Origin: Paenalicyclobacillus cellulosilyticus
Lineage (GTDB): Bacteria > Bacillota > Bacilli > Alicyclobacillales > Alicyclobacillaceae
Reading direction: 5' to 3'
Length of the DNA stretch: 39,925 nucleotides
Assembly (NCBI RefSeq): GCF_014647315.1
Contig: NZ_BMOY01000024.1
Location: forward strand, 1-39,925
The translations under genes and the position numbers were made by a program. This document shows positions 33,318 to 39,925 of this stretch, in pieces; the stretch's first letter is position 1; each line of letters opens with the position of its first letter. The notes beneath the pieces were generated by a model. The model worked only from the letters and a program-made list of their open reading frames with translations, did no database searches and had not been told where the DNA came from.

Positions 33318-34078
33318 TCCGCCTTGCCCTCCTCGCGGTGCACGACCAAGACCAACGTGATGTTGTCGTGGCCGCCCCGGTCGAGCGCCACCTGAACCAA
33401 GGCGTCCGCGAGACGATCCACGTCCGCTTCCGAGCGCGCACCGGACAGTTCGCGCAGGTAATCCCCCAATTCCGACGACGTGACCAGATTCGTCAGCCCG
33501 TCGGTGCACAACAGGAGGACATCCCCGGGTCGCCAACGCCGCGTCGCCACGTCCGGGTAACTGTGTGCCACCGTCCCCAGTGAACGGGTGACGATGTTGC
33601 GCTGGGGATGGCGCACCGCCTCATCTTCCGTGATCTGGCCGCGGCGCACCAACTCCGCCACCAGCGAGTGGTCCTGCGTCACCTGCTGCAAATTCCCGTC
33701 CTGAAACAGATAGCCGCGGCTGTCGCCGACGTGGCCGATGGTGACCTCCGTGTCGTCGAACAGCGCCGCGACGATGGTCGTGCCCATCCCGAGGTACGCC
33801 TCGGAGGCTTGCGCCACCTCCCAGATGCGCTGGTTCGCCGCGAACACGGCCTCCTGCATCAGTTGTTGCGGGTCGCACCCTTCGTTGCGCAACCCGGACT
33901 GCACATAATCGGATACGGTATCGACCGCGATCTTGCTCGCAACCTCGCCCGCCGACGCACCTCCCATCCCGTCCGCGACGACAATCAACCGGAAGGGACG
34001 AAAGTCCGCGTGGACGGCGAACCCGTCCTCGTTCACCTGGCGGACGAGCCCGATGTGGGATCGAGCGGCGTAGAGCAT
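33314..34078 (-). CDS. stp: PP2C-type protein phosphatase Stp/PrpC
   Basis: Metal-dependent phosphatase that reverses PrkC phosphorylation. The 254-residue product has the PP2C motifs in order: RSHIGLVRQVNEDGF (6-20), VVADGMGGASAGEVAS with D36, MGTTIVAALF, GHVGDSRGYL, QDHSLVAELV and a C-terminal GGHDNITLVLV. The ATG at 34078 is preferred (AGAGG eight bases upstream); a GTG three codons earlier is in frame. It overlaps prkC by four bases, the classic phosphatase-kinase pair. Confidence 0.96.
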   Translation of the reverse strand: MLYAARSHIGLVRQVNEDGFAVHADFRPFRLIVVADGMGGASAGEVASKIAVDTVSDYVQSGLRNEGCDPQQLMQEAVFAANQRIWEVAQASEAYLGMGTTIVAALFDDTEVTIGHVGDSRGYLFQDGNLQQVTQDHSLVAELVRRGQITEDEAVRHPQRNIVTRSLGTVAHSYPDVATRRWRPGDVLLLCTDGLTNLVTSSELGDYLRELSGARSEADVDRLADALVQVALDRGGHDNITLVLVVHREEGKAE

Positions 34079-34123
34079 GTTCTCCACCTCTTCGGTTTCT
34101 CCCCGCGCCAGCCTTTGCCGCGA

Positions 34124-35161
34124 TCACGCCTTCGCAGCGTACTCTGCGCGCAACTGGCCGCACGCGGCGGCGATGTCATGGCCCTTCTCGCGGCGAACCG
34201 TGACGTTGAGACCGAGCCGGCGCAGCTCGCGCACGAACGCCTCCACCTGCTCCGGCGGCGTCCGCTGGTAGTTGCGCTCAGGTACATAGTTGACCGGAAT
34301 GAGATTCACGTGGCAAGGCAGGTCGCGCACCAGCGCCGCCAACTCCCGCGCGTGCTCCAAGCGGTCGTTCTTCCCCGCGATGAGGGCGTATTCAAAACTG
34401 ATCCGACGCCCGGTCTTTTGCACGTAGTAACGGCACGCCGCCATCAATTTGGCGAGCGGATACGCCCGGTTCACCGGCATCAGTTGGGAACGGATCTCGT
34501 CGTTCGGCGCGTGCAGGGAGACGGCGAGCGTAATCGGCCGCCCCTCGTCGGCGAGGCGGATGATCCCTGGCACCAAGCCCACGGTCGAGATGGTGATGTG
34601 CCGTTGCCCGATGTTCAGCCCGTCCGGGTGCCGGATGATGTCGATGAACTTCATGCACGCGTCGTAGTTGTCCATCGGTTCACCCGACCCCATCAGGACG
34701 ACCGAAGACACCCGGCCGCCCTCCTCGTCGAGCAAACGCTGGCTGAACATCAGCTGCTCGACCATCTCCCCCGCGGTCAGCTGGCGGATCATCCCGCCGA
34801 GTGTCGAGGCGCAGAAGGTACACCCCATCTTGCAGCCCGCCTGTGTGGAGACACAGACGCTGTTGCCGTAATCGTGGCGCATCAGCACCGTCTCCACCGC
34901 CACCCCGTCGCGCCAACCGAGCAAAAACTTCACCGTTCCGTCTTTCGACACCTGCCGCGTCAGTTCCTTCGCGGTCCCAATCGCAAACGCCGCCGCCAGG
35001 CGCTCCCTGAGCCCCTTCGGCAGATTGGTCATCTCCTGAAACGTCGTGGCTCGCTTTTGGTGCAGCCATTGAAAGACCTGCCGGCCGCGGTACCGAGGTT
35101 CTCCTTGCTCCGTCATCCAAGCCGTCCACGCGTCCACCGTCATGTCGTACGCATGCTGCAT
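34124..35161 (-). CDS. rlmN: Dual-specificity RNA methyltransferase RlmN
   Basis: Radical-SAM enzyme that methylates C2 of A2503 in 23S rRNA and of A37 in some tRNAs. The 345-residue product has the N-terminal accessory domain (RYRGRQVFQWLHQKRATTF), the iron-sulfur motif CKMGCTFC (C110, C114, C117), GSGEPMDNYD, STVGLVPGI, and a C-terminal RREKGHDIAAACGQLR carrying the second catalytic cysteine. The ATG follows a GGGGGG run by about seven bases. It lies between rsmB and stp as in B. subtilis. Confidence 0.96.
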   Translation of the reverse strand: MQHAYDMTVDAWTAWMTEQGEPRYRGRQVFQWLHQKRATTFQEMTNLPKGLRERLAAAFAIGTAKELTRQVSKDGTVKFLLGWRDGVAVETVLMRHDYGNSVCVSTQAGCKMGCTFCASTLGGMIRQLTAGEMVEQLMFSQRLLDEEGGRVSSVVLMGSGEPMDNYDACMKFIDIIRHPDGLNIGQRHITISTVGLVPGIIRLADEGRPITLAVSLHAPNDEIRSQLMPVNRAYPLAKLMAACRYYVQKTGRRISFEYALIAGKNDRLEHARELAALVRDLPCHVNLIPVNYVPERNYQRTPPEQVEAFVRELRRLGLNVTVRREKGHDIAAACGQLRAEYAAKA

Positions 35162-35237
35162 CGTCCGTCCCCCCGTTTAGCGTCTGCCCGTTCATCCGCA
35201 TGCCGCGGACAGCCGCTGCGGTGTGTACAGCGACCCT

Positions 35238-36677
35238 TCAACCGGCACGCACCTTGCGCAAACGGGCGATGAAAAACCCGTCGGTGCCGAGTGCATCCGG
35301 GAGGATGTACAGCCCGGGTGGGGCGTCCACCGCCTCCGCCCGCGGCCGTGGTGGCAATTCATCCCGGATGTCTTCCGCCACGACCGCACCTGCCGCGGCC
35401 GACAGGGCGGCTGTCACGACCTCTTCGTTCTCCTCCGGCAACAGCGTGCACGTGCTGTAGACGATCACGCCGCCCGGCCGTACCAAGCGAACGGCCGCGA
35501 GCAAGAGTTCCCGCTGCAGCCGGGCAAGCCGCGTCACGTCATCCGGCGTCCTGCGCCAGCGGATGTCCGGGCGGTGGCGCAGGACGCCGAACCCGCTGCA
35601 CGGCGCATCGAGCAGAACCGCATCGAACGCCTCCCGCATCCCCGGAAGGTCCGGGAGCAGGCGGGCGTCCATCATCCGCGTCCGCACACTCCCGATGCCG
35701 AGGCGGCGCAGCGCTCCGTGGAGCAGGCGCAGTTTGTGCGGATGGATGTCGCACGCTTCGATGTCTCCGCCATCCGCCTGCAGTTCGGCGAGGTGGGTCG
35801 TCTTGGTCCCCGGGGCGGCGCACATGTCGAGAATGCGACGATGCTCGGCTGGACGCACCAGCGGTGCAACGAGCATGGCGGCCTCGTCCTGGGGCGTCAC
35901 CCACCCGTCACGGTACACGGCGGCGTTCTCGACGGCAAACCCGTCCGCCACCCGCACCCCGGCCGGCGACACCGGCGACGGCTCCGCATGCACCCCTTGG
36001 GCGGCGAGCGCCGCCACCACTGCGTCGACGCTCGCCCGCAGCGGGTTGACGCGCAGCGACAATCCGGCTTCCTCGTTGCACGCCGCGAGCATCCGCTCGC
36101 ACCGCGCCGGCCCGAACGCGGCACGCCACCTCGTCACCAGCCACGTGGGATAGGAATACCATATCCCCCACGCCTCCGCTTCGTCCGCCGCCTTATCCGC
36201 CAACGCGCGCAACCGCTCGCAGGGCGGCGACGGCGCGCGCGCGAAGCTGCGCAACACCCCGTTCACGAAGCCGGCGGCCTGCGGCTGCACCGATTTGCAC
36301 AGTTCCACCGCCTCATGGATGGCCGCATAGGCAGGGACGCGATCGAGAAACGTCAATTGATACACCGCCATGCGCAACAGGACGCGGACCGCAGGGGTCA
36401 GCTCGCCGAGGGGACGGCTCGTCCAAGGGGCGATGAGCGCGTCGAGCGAGCGCTGGCGCTGCAACGTCCCGTAGACCAACCCTGTGCACAACGCCTTGTC
36501 GCGGGCAGACCACGCCCCTTCCCGCAGCGCCTGCTGCAGGGCCACGTTGGCGTACGCCTCGTCCTGTTCCACCGCCAAAAGCACCGCAAACGCCGCCTGG
36601 CGCGCGGGAGACACATGCCCCCCGGGGCGAGGGCGGGCAAGGCGATGGCGTCCGTCCGAACGATGGGGACCGCTCAC
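35238..36677 (-). CDS. rsmB: 16S rRNA (cytosine967-C5)-methyltransferase RsmB
   Basis: Methylates C967 of 16S rRNA. The 479-residue product has an N-terminal NusB-like RNA-binding domain (about 20-150, ARQAAFAVLLAVEQDEAYAN ... VNGVLRSFAR) and a Rossmann methyltransferase domain with DMCAAPGTKTTHLAELQ, DAPCSGFGVLRHRPDIRW and the catalytic cysteine in YSTCTLLPEENE. The start is GTG, seven bases after AGGAGG, overlapping the fmt stop by two bases. It is somewhat longer than B. subtilis RsmB, mainly through an Arg/Gly-rich N-terminal extension; a start a few codons in is possible. Confidence 0.95.
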   Translation of the reverse strand: MSGPHRSDGRHRLARPRPGGHVSPARQAAFAVLLAVEQDEAYANVALQQALREGAWSARDKALCTGLVYGTLQRQRSLDALIAPWTSRPLGELTPAVRVLLRMAVYQLTFLDRVPAYAAIHEAVELCKSVQPQAAGFVNGVLRSFARAPSPPCERLRALADKAADEAEAWGIWYSYPTWLVTRWRAAFGPARCERMLAACNEEAGLSLRVNPLRASVDAVVAALAAQGVHAEPSPVSPAGVRVADGFAVENAAVYRDGWVTPQDEAAMLVAPLVRPAEHRRILDMCAAPGTKTTHLAELQADGGDIEACDIHPHKLRLLHGALRRLGIGSVRTRMMDARLLPDLPGMREAFDAVLLDAPCSGFGVLRHRPDIRWRRTPDDVTRLARLQRELLLAAVRLVRPGGVIVYSTCTLLPEENEEVVTAALSAAAGAVVAEDIRDELPPRPRAEAVDAPPGLYILPDALGTDGFFIARLRKVRAG

Positions 36678-37648
36678 CGCCCATCCTCCTGTTCGAAGCG
36701 CAGACGGTCACGCTGCCAACCGCGCGCCCAGTCGTCCGCAGACATGCGGCGTTTGCCGGCAGGCTGCACCGTCTCCAGCGCGAGCCATCCGTCCGCGCAG
36801 CGCACCCACACCTCGTGCCGTCCCACCCGGCAGACCACCGCGGGCTCGGCGTCGGCGGGCGGCACACATCCCGGCGAGACAGAGGCAGGCCGCGCCGCCC
36901 ACACCTTGACGACCTGCCCGAAAAGCCGCGCCGACGCGCCGGGTGACGGGGAGAGCGCCCGCACCTGGCGCCAGATGTCGATGACCGGCCGCCGCCAATC
37001 GATGATCTCATCCGCCTTCGTGATGCGCTCCGCGTACGTGGCTTCTTCCTCAGCCTGGGGCGTCGGGACGATCTCTCCGGCCACGTACGGTTCGATGAGT
37101 TCGACCAGCAACGCCGCGCCCGCGGACGCCAAACGCTGGAGCAAACGGCCCGCGTCGTCATCGTCGGCGATGGGCACCCGCCGCTGCCCGACGACAGGAC
37201 CTGCGTCCAACCGGCGCACCATCTTCATCACCGTCACCCCGGTGACCGCATCCCCGGCCAAGATGGCGCGTTGCACCGGCGCCGCGCCCCGCCAGCGGGG
37301 CAACAGCGAGGCGTGGAGGTTGAGACAGCCCGCGCGCGGCAAATCGAGCAGGCGCTGCGGCAAGATCTGACCGTACGCCGCGGTGACGATCACGTCCGGC
37401 GCCAGCGCAGCCACTGCGGCGAGAAACCCGGGGTCGCGGGCGGAGGAAGGCTGCAGCACCGGCAGGCCCAGCCGGGCGGCCGCCTGCTTGACCGGAGAAG
37501 GTGCGGGCTTTTGGCCGCGCCCGGCCGGTCTGTCCGGCTGGGTCACCACCGCCAATACCGGAAAACCGGCGTTCGTCAGCGACACGAGGCTCGGCACCGC
37601 AAACTCGGGGGTGCCCATGAACACCAGCTTCGGCTTTCCGGAGGTCAT
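36674..37648 (-). CDS. fmt: Methionyl-tRNA formyltransferase
   Basis: Formylates initiator Met-tRNA using 10-formyltetrahydrofolate. The 324-residue product has [14 protein letters not shown] (8-21), [11 protein letters not shown], the catalytic N110 and H112 with [15 protein letters not shown], and D148 in [11 protein letters not shown]. The C-terminal tRNA-binding OB domain follows from about 210. The ATG overlaps the def stop (ATGA), and the gene's own stop overlaps the rsmB start, so def-fmt-rsmB form a tightly coupled set. Confidence 0.97.
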   Translation of the reverse strand: MTSGKPKLVFMGTPEFAVPSLVSLTNAGFPVLAVVTQPDRPAGRGQKPAPSPVKQAAARLGLPVLQPSSARDPGFLAAVAALAPDVIVTAAYGQILPQRLLDLPRAGCLNLHASLLPRWRGAAPVQRAILAGDAVTGVTVMKMVRRLDAGPVVGQRRVPIADDDDAGRLLQRLASAGAALLVELIEPYVAGEIVPTPQAEEEATYAERITKADEIIDWRRPVIDIWRQVRALSPSPGASARLFGQVVKVWAARPASVSPGCVPPADAEPAVVCRVGRHEVWVRCADGWLALETVQPAGKRRMSADDWARGWQRDRLRFEQEDGR

Positions 37649-38142
37649 GACCCGCGCGTCCCTCGCACAGCCCGCGCCTCCTTTTGCTCGTAGATGATTT
37701 GGTCCGGGCGCAGGTAATCGATGAACAGGATGCCGTTTAAGTGGTCCACCTCGTGCTGGACACAGCGGGCCAACAGGTCGCTGGCCGCAAACTCCACCGT
37801 CTCTCCCTTGCGGTTGAGCCCGCGCACCGTCACGTGCTGCGCCCGGGTGACCTCCCCGCGCATGCCGGGCAGCGAGAGGCAGGCTTCCATCCCCGTCTGC
37901 TCGCCGGATTTGCTGAGGATCTCGGGGTTGATGAGCTCAATCAGCCCTTCGCCCACGTCCATGACGATGACGCGCTTTGGCACCCCGATTTGCACCGCCG
38001 CCAACCCGATGCCGTCCGCGTCGTACATCGTCTCCGCCATGTCGTCCAACAGCTTCTCGATGGCAGGCGTGATCTTCGTCACCGGCTTCGCGATCTGCCG
38101 CAACACCGGGTCGTTTCCCGTACGAATGATCCGGATGGCCAT
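37645..38142 (-). CDS. def: Peptide deformylase
   Basis: Metalloenzyme that removes the N-formyl group from nascent proteins, acting after Fmt has formylated the initiator. The 165-residue product has the three motifs GIGLAAVQ (44-51), EACLSLPG with metal ligand C88, and QHEVDHLNG with H130, E131 and H134. The second motif has Ala where most deformylases have Gly (EGCLS), a tolerated variant. A GAGGAG site precedes the ATG. It lies between priA and fmt as in B. subtilis. Confidence 0.97.
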   Translation of the reverse strand: MAIRIIRTGNDPVLRQIAKPVTKITPAIEKLLDDMAETMYDADGIGLAAVQIGVPKRVIVMDVGEGLIELINPEILSKSGEQTGMEACLSLPGMRGEVTRAQHVTVRGLNRKGETVEFAASDLLARCVQHEVDHLNGILFIDYLRPDQIIYEQKEARAVRGTRGS

Positions 38143-38221
38143 GCTGCGTCTCTCCTCTCACACCGCACACGCACGCGTTTGCGGCTTCTGCCGCCCGCGC
38201 GGTCGGCTCCTCATCCTGTCT

Positions 38222-39925
38222 CTATATTCTCCCGGCGTTCACGTCGAGCCTGCAGGCGCCGCCGTACCGCCGGAGGCGCGCTTCCACCAAAGTGTACGCT
38301 GCGGTCACGGCCGCTTGCACGTCCGGCCAGCGCCTGTATTTTATCACAACCTGGTAACGGAACCGATTTTGCACCCGCGGCACGGCCGCGGGCACCGCCG
38401 GCAACACCTCGTGCTGTGGGCCGAGGCGCCGGCGCAGTTCACGCTCAAACCGGGCCGCCGCCCCGCGTGCGATGCCTGGATCGGCGTGAACCGCGACAAA
38501 CACGGCCAGCTCGCAGAACGGCGGATAGAAAAACCGCTCGCGCAACGCCCGCTCCTGGCGGTAAAACGCGGCGTAATCGTGGCGCGCCGCGGCGAGGATG
38601 GCGTAGTGATCCGGTTGGAACGTCTGAATAACCGTCTCACCCGGGACCTCGGCCCGCCCCGCACGCCCGACGACCTGGGTCAAGAGGTCGAATGTCCGCT
38701 CCGCCGCCCGAAAGTCCGGCACGGCAAGCATCGTGTCCGCCATGACCACGCCGACGAACGCCACGTTCGGCACGTCCAACCCTTTGGCGATCATCTGCGT
38801 CCCGACGAGGACGTCCAACTCGTTGCGGTAGAACGCCTCCAGCACCTCGCGGTGCGCCCCCTTGCGCCGCGTGGTGTCGACGTCCATCCGGGCCACGCGC
38901 CACAGCGGCCAGCGCGCCCGGATGGCCTCTTCCACCTGCTGCGTTCCGATGCCGAACGGGCGCAACACCGCCTCGCCGCAGTCCGGGCAGGCATCCGGCA
39001 AGGCGGCCGCAAAACCGCAGTAGTGGCACACAAGCGCACCCTCGCCCGCCGCGCCCTTGTGCACCGTCAACGAGATGTCGCAGTGCGGGCATTGGAGAAT
39101 GGCACCGCAGTTGCGGCAGAGCACGAACGCTGCGTACCCCCGGCGGTTGAGAAAGAGCATGGCCTGATGTCCCGCGGTCACCGTCCGCTCCAGCCCGTCC
39201 GCGAGGGCGCGGCTGAAAATGCTGCGGTTGCCCGACCGCAACTCCTCGCGCATATCGACGATTTGCACCGGCGGCAGCGGCCCGCCGTGGACCCGCGTCG
39301 GCAGGGTCAGCAGGCGGGCGCGGCCCTGTTCGACCTCGTGCATCGCCTCGAGCGACGGGGTCGCCGATCCGTAGACCACCACGCCGCCCCGGTACTGCGC
39401 GCGCCAACGGGCGACATCGCGCGCGTCGTAATGAGGCGTTTCCTCCTGTTTGTACGATGGCTCGTGCTCCTCGTCGACGATGATGAGCTTCAACCCTTGC
39501 ACCGGGGCGAAGACCGCAGAGCGGGCACCGACCACGATGCGCGCTTCCCCGCGCCGAATGCGCGACCACTCATCCCGTTTTTCCCCGGCCGACAGCCCGG
39601 AGTGCAGCACCGCCACGCGCGACCCGAACCGGTCGACAAACCGCGCGACCATCTGCGGCGTCAGGGCAATCTCCGGCACGAGGACGATGGCCCCGCCGCC
39701 CGCGGCCAGACACTCGGCGATGGCGCGCAGATACACCTCCGTCTTCCCGCTGCCCGTCACGCCGAACAGCACCACCGCCTCGCCCCGGCCGCGCTGCACA
39801 GCCGCCACGATGTCCGCCACCGCCCTGGCCTGCGCCGGCGTCAACGCCTCCGGCCGCGGCCCGGCCAAGGCGGCCGCCGCATCCGGCGTGCGCAGCGCAG
39901 ACTCCCAGACGAGGTGCGCCAACCC
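38222..39925 (-). CDS. priA: Primosomal protein N' (PriA), N-terminus outside the window
   Basis: Replication-restart helicase that recognises forked DNA and reloads the replicative helicase. About 567 residues are present. The frame is still open at the right edge, so roughly the first 230-250 residues (the 3'-DNA-binding domain) lie beyond 39925. Visible are Walker A GVTGSGKTE, the DEEHEPSYKQEETPHYD box, a zinc-binding insert with four CxxC pairs (CRNC, CPHC, CHYC, CPDC), GTQMIAKGLDVPNV, QVVGRAGRA and the C-terminal beta-rich domain. It ends 79 bases before def. Confidence 0.97.
   Translation of the reverse strand, partial: GLAHLVWESALRTPDAAAALAGPRPEALTPAQARAVADIVAAVQRGRGEAVVLFGVTGSGKTEVYLRAIAECLAAGGGAIVLVPEIALTPQMVARFVDRFGSRVAVLHSGLSAGEKRDEWSRIRRGEARIVVGARSAVFAPVQGLKLIIVDEEHEPSYKQEETPHYDARDVARWRAQYRGGVVVYGSATPSLEAMHEVEQGRARLLTLPTRVHGGPLPPVQIVDMREELRSGNRSIFSRALADGLERTVTAGHQAMLFLNRRGYAAFVLCRNCGAILQCPHCDISLTVHKGAAGEGALVCHYCGFAAALPDACPDCGEAVLRPFGIGTQQVEEAIRARWPLWRVARMDVDTTRRKGAHREVLEAFYRNELDVLVGTQMIAKGLDVPNVAFVGVVMADTMLAVPDFRAAERTFDLLTQVVGRAGRAEVPGETVIQTFQPDHYAILAAARHDYAAFYRQERALRERFFYPPFCELAVFVAVHADPGIARGAAARFERELRRRLGPQHEVLPAVPAAVPRVQNRFRYQVVIKYRRWPDVQAAVTAAYTLVEARLRRYGGACRLDVNAGRI

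Overview
The window is a GC-rich chromosomal segment of an endospore-forming Firmicute (Bacillota). Three lines of evidence point to the Alicyclobacillus/Kyrpidia side of the Bacillales. The gene order follows the Bacillus subtilis priA-def-fmt ... recG ... fapR-plsX ... smc-ftsY-ffh-rpsP-rimM-trmD core. Spore markers are present: SpoVM, an alpha/beta SASP and a sigma-G-like promoter. A UDP-sulfoquinovose synthase is also present, and sulfoquinovosyl lipids are known from Alicyclobacillus. The genus is an inference. Almost everything is housekeeping. No insertion sequence, prophage, CRISPR array or tRNA was seen.

Nearly all genes lie on the minus strand, so they read from the right end to the left. 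(1) 29.2-39.9 kb: priA (5' end outside the window), def, fmt, rsmB, rlmN, stp, prkC, rsgA, rpe and spoVM form a translation, cell-wall-signalling and sporulation block with several 4-base start/stop overlaps. rpmB runs the other way and shares a bidirectional terminator with spoVM. (2) 24.3-28.8 kb: yloU (Asp23 family), a FakA/YloV-type kinase gene, recG and an alpha/beta SASP gene. (3) 19.3-24.1 kb, the accessory part: psd, sqdB and a GT4 glycosyltransferase (probably sqdX) form a polar-lipid cluster, followed by a lone plus-strand amidase. The amidase has a hairpin-rich 400-base leader region. (4) 16.2-18.9 kb: rsmD, coaD, a patatin-like ylbK gene, a DUF177 gene and rpmF, ending in a terminator. 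(5) 9.3-16.1 kb: fapR, plsX, fabH, fabD, fabG, acpP, fabF and rnc. This is a complete type II fatty-acid synthesis operon preceded by a clear FapR operator. (6) 0.3-9.3 kb: smc, ftsY, ylxM, ffh, rpsP, khpA, ylqD, rimM and trmD (chromosome folding, SRP targeting, ribosome maturation).

The left edge is unexpected. Instead of rplS following trmD, the last 328 bases hold two sigma-A-like promoters and end in a sequence resembling the boxA of Bacillales rRNA leaders, which suggests that an rRNA operon begins just outside the window.

The segment couples membrane synthesis (fatty acids under FapR, phosphatidylethanolamine through Psd, sulfolipid through SqdB/SqdX) to the translation and secretion machinery. 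No clearly new multi-gene system was found. The best leads are the sulfolipid cluster, the structured amidase leader, a full-consensus promoter whose -10 box covers the ylxM start codon, the putative rrn leader, and a long Gly/Ala-rich insert in the extracellular part of PrkC. Many genes start with GTG or TTG. Start choices below rest on Shine-Dalgarno spacing and family alignment from memory.
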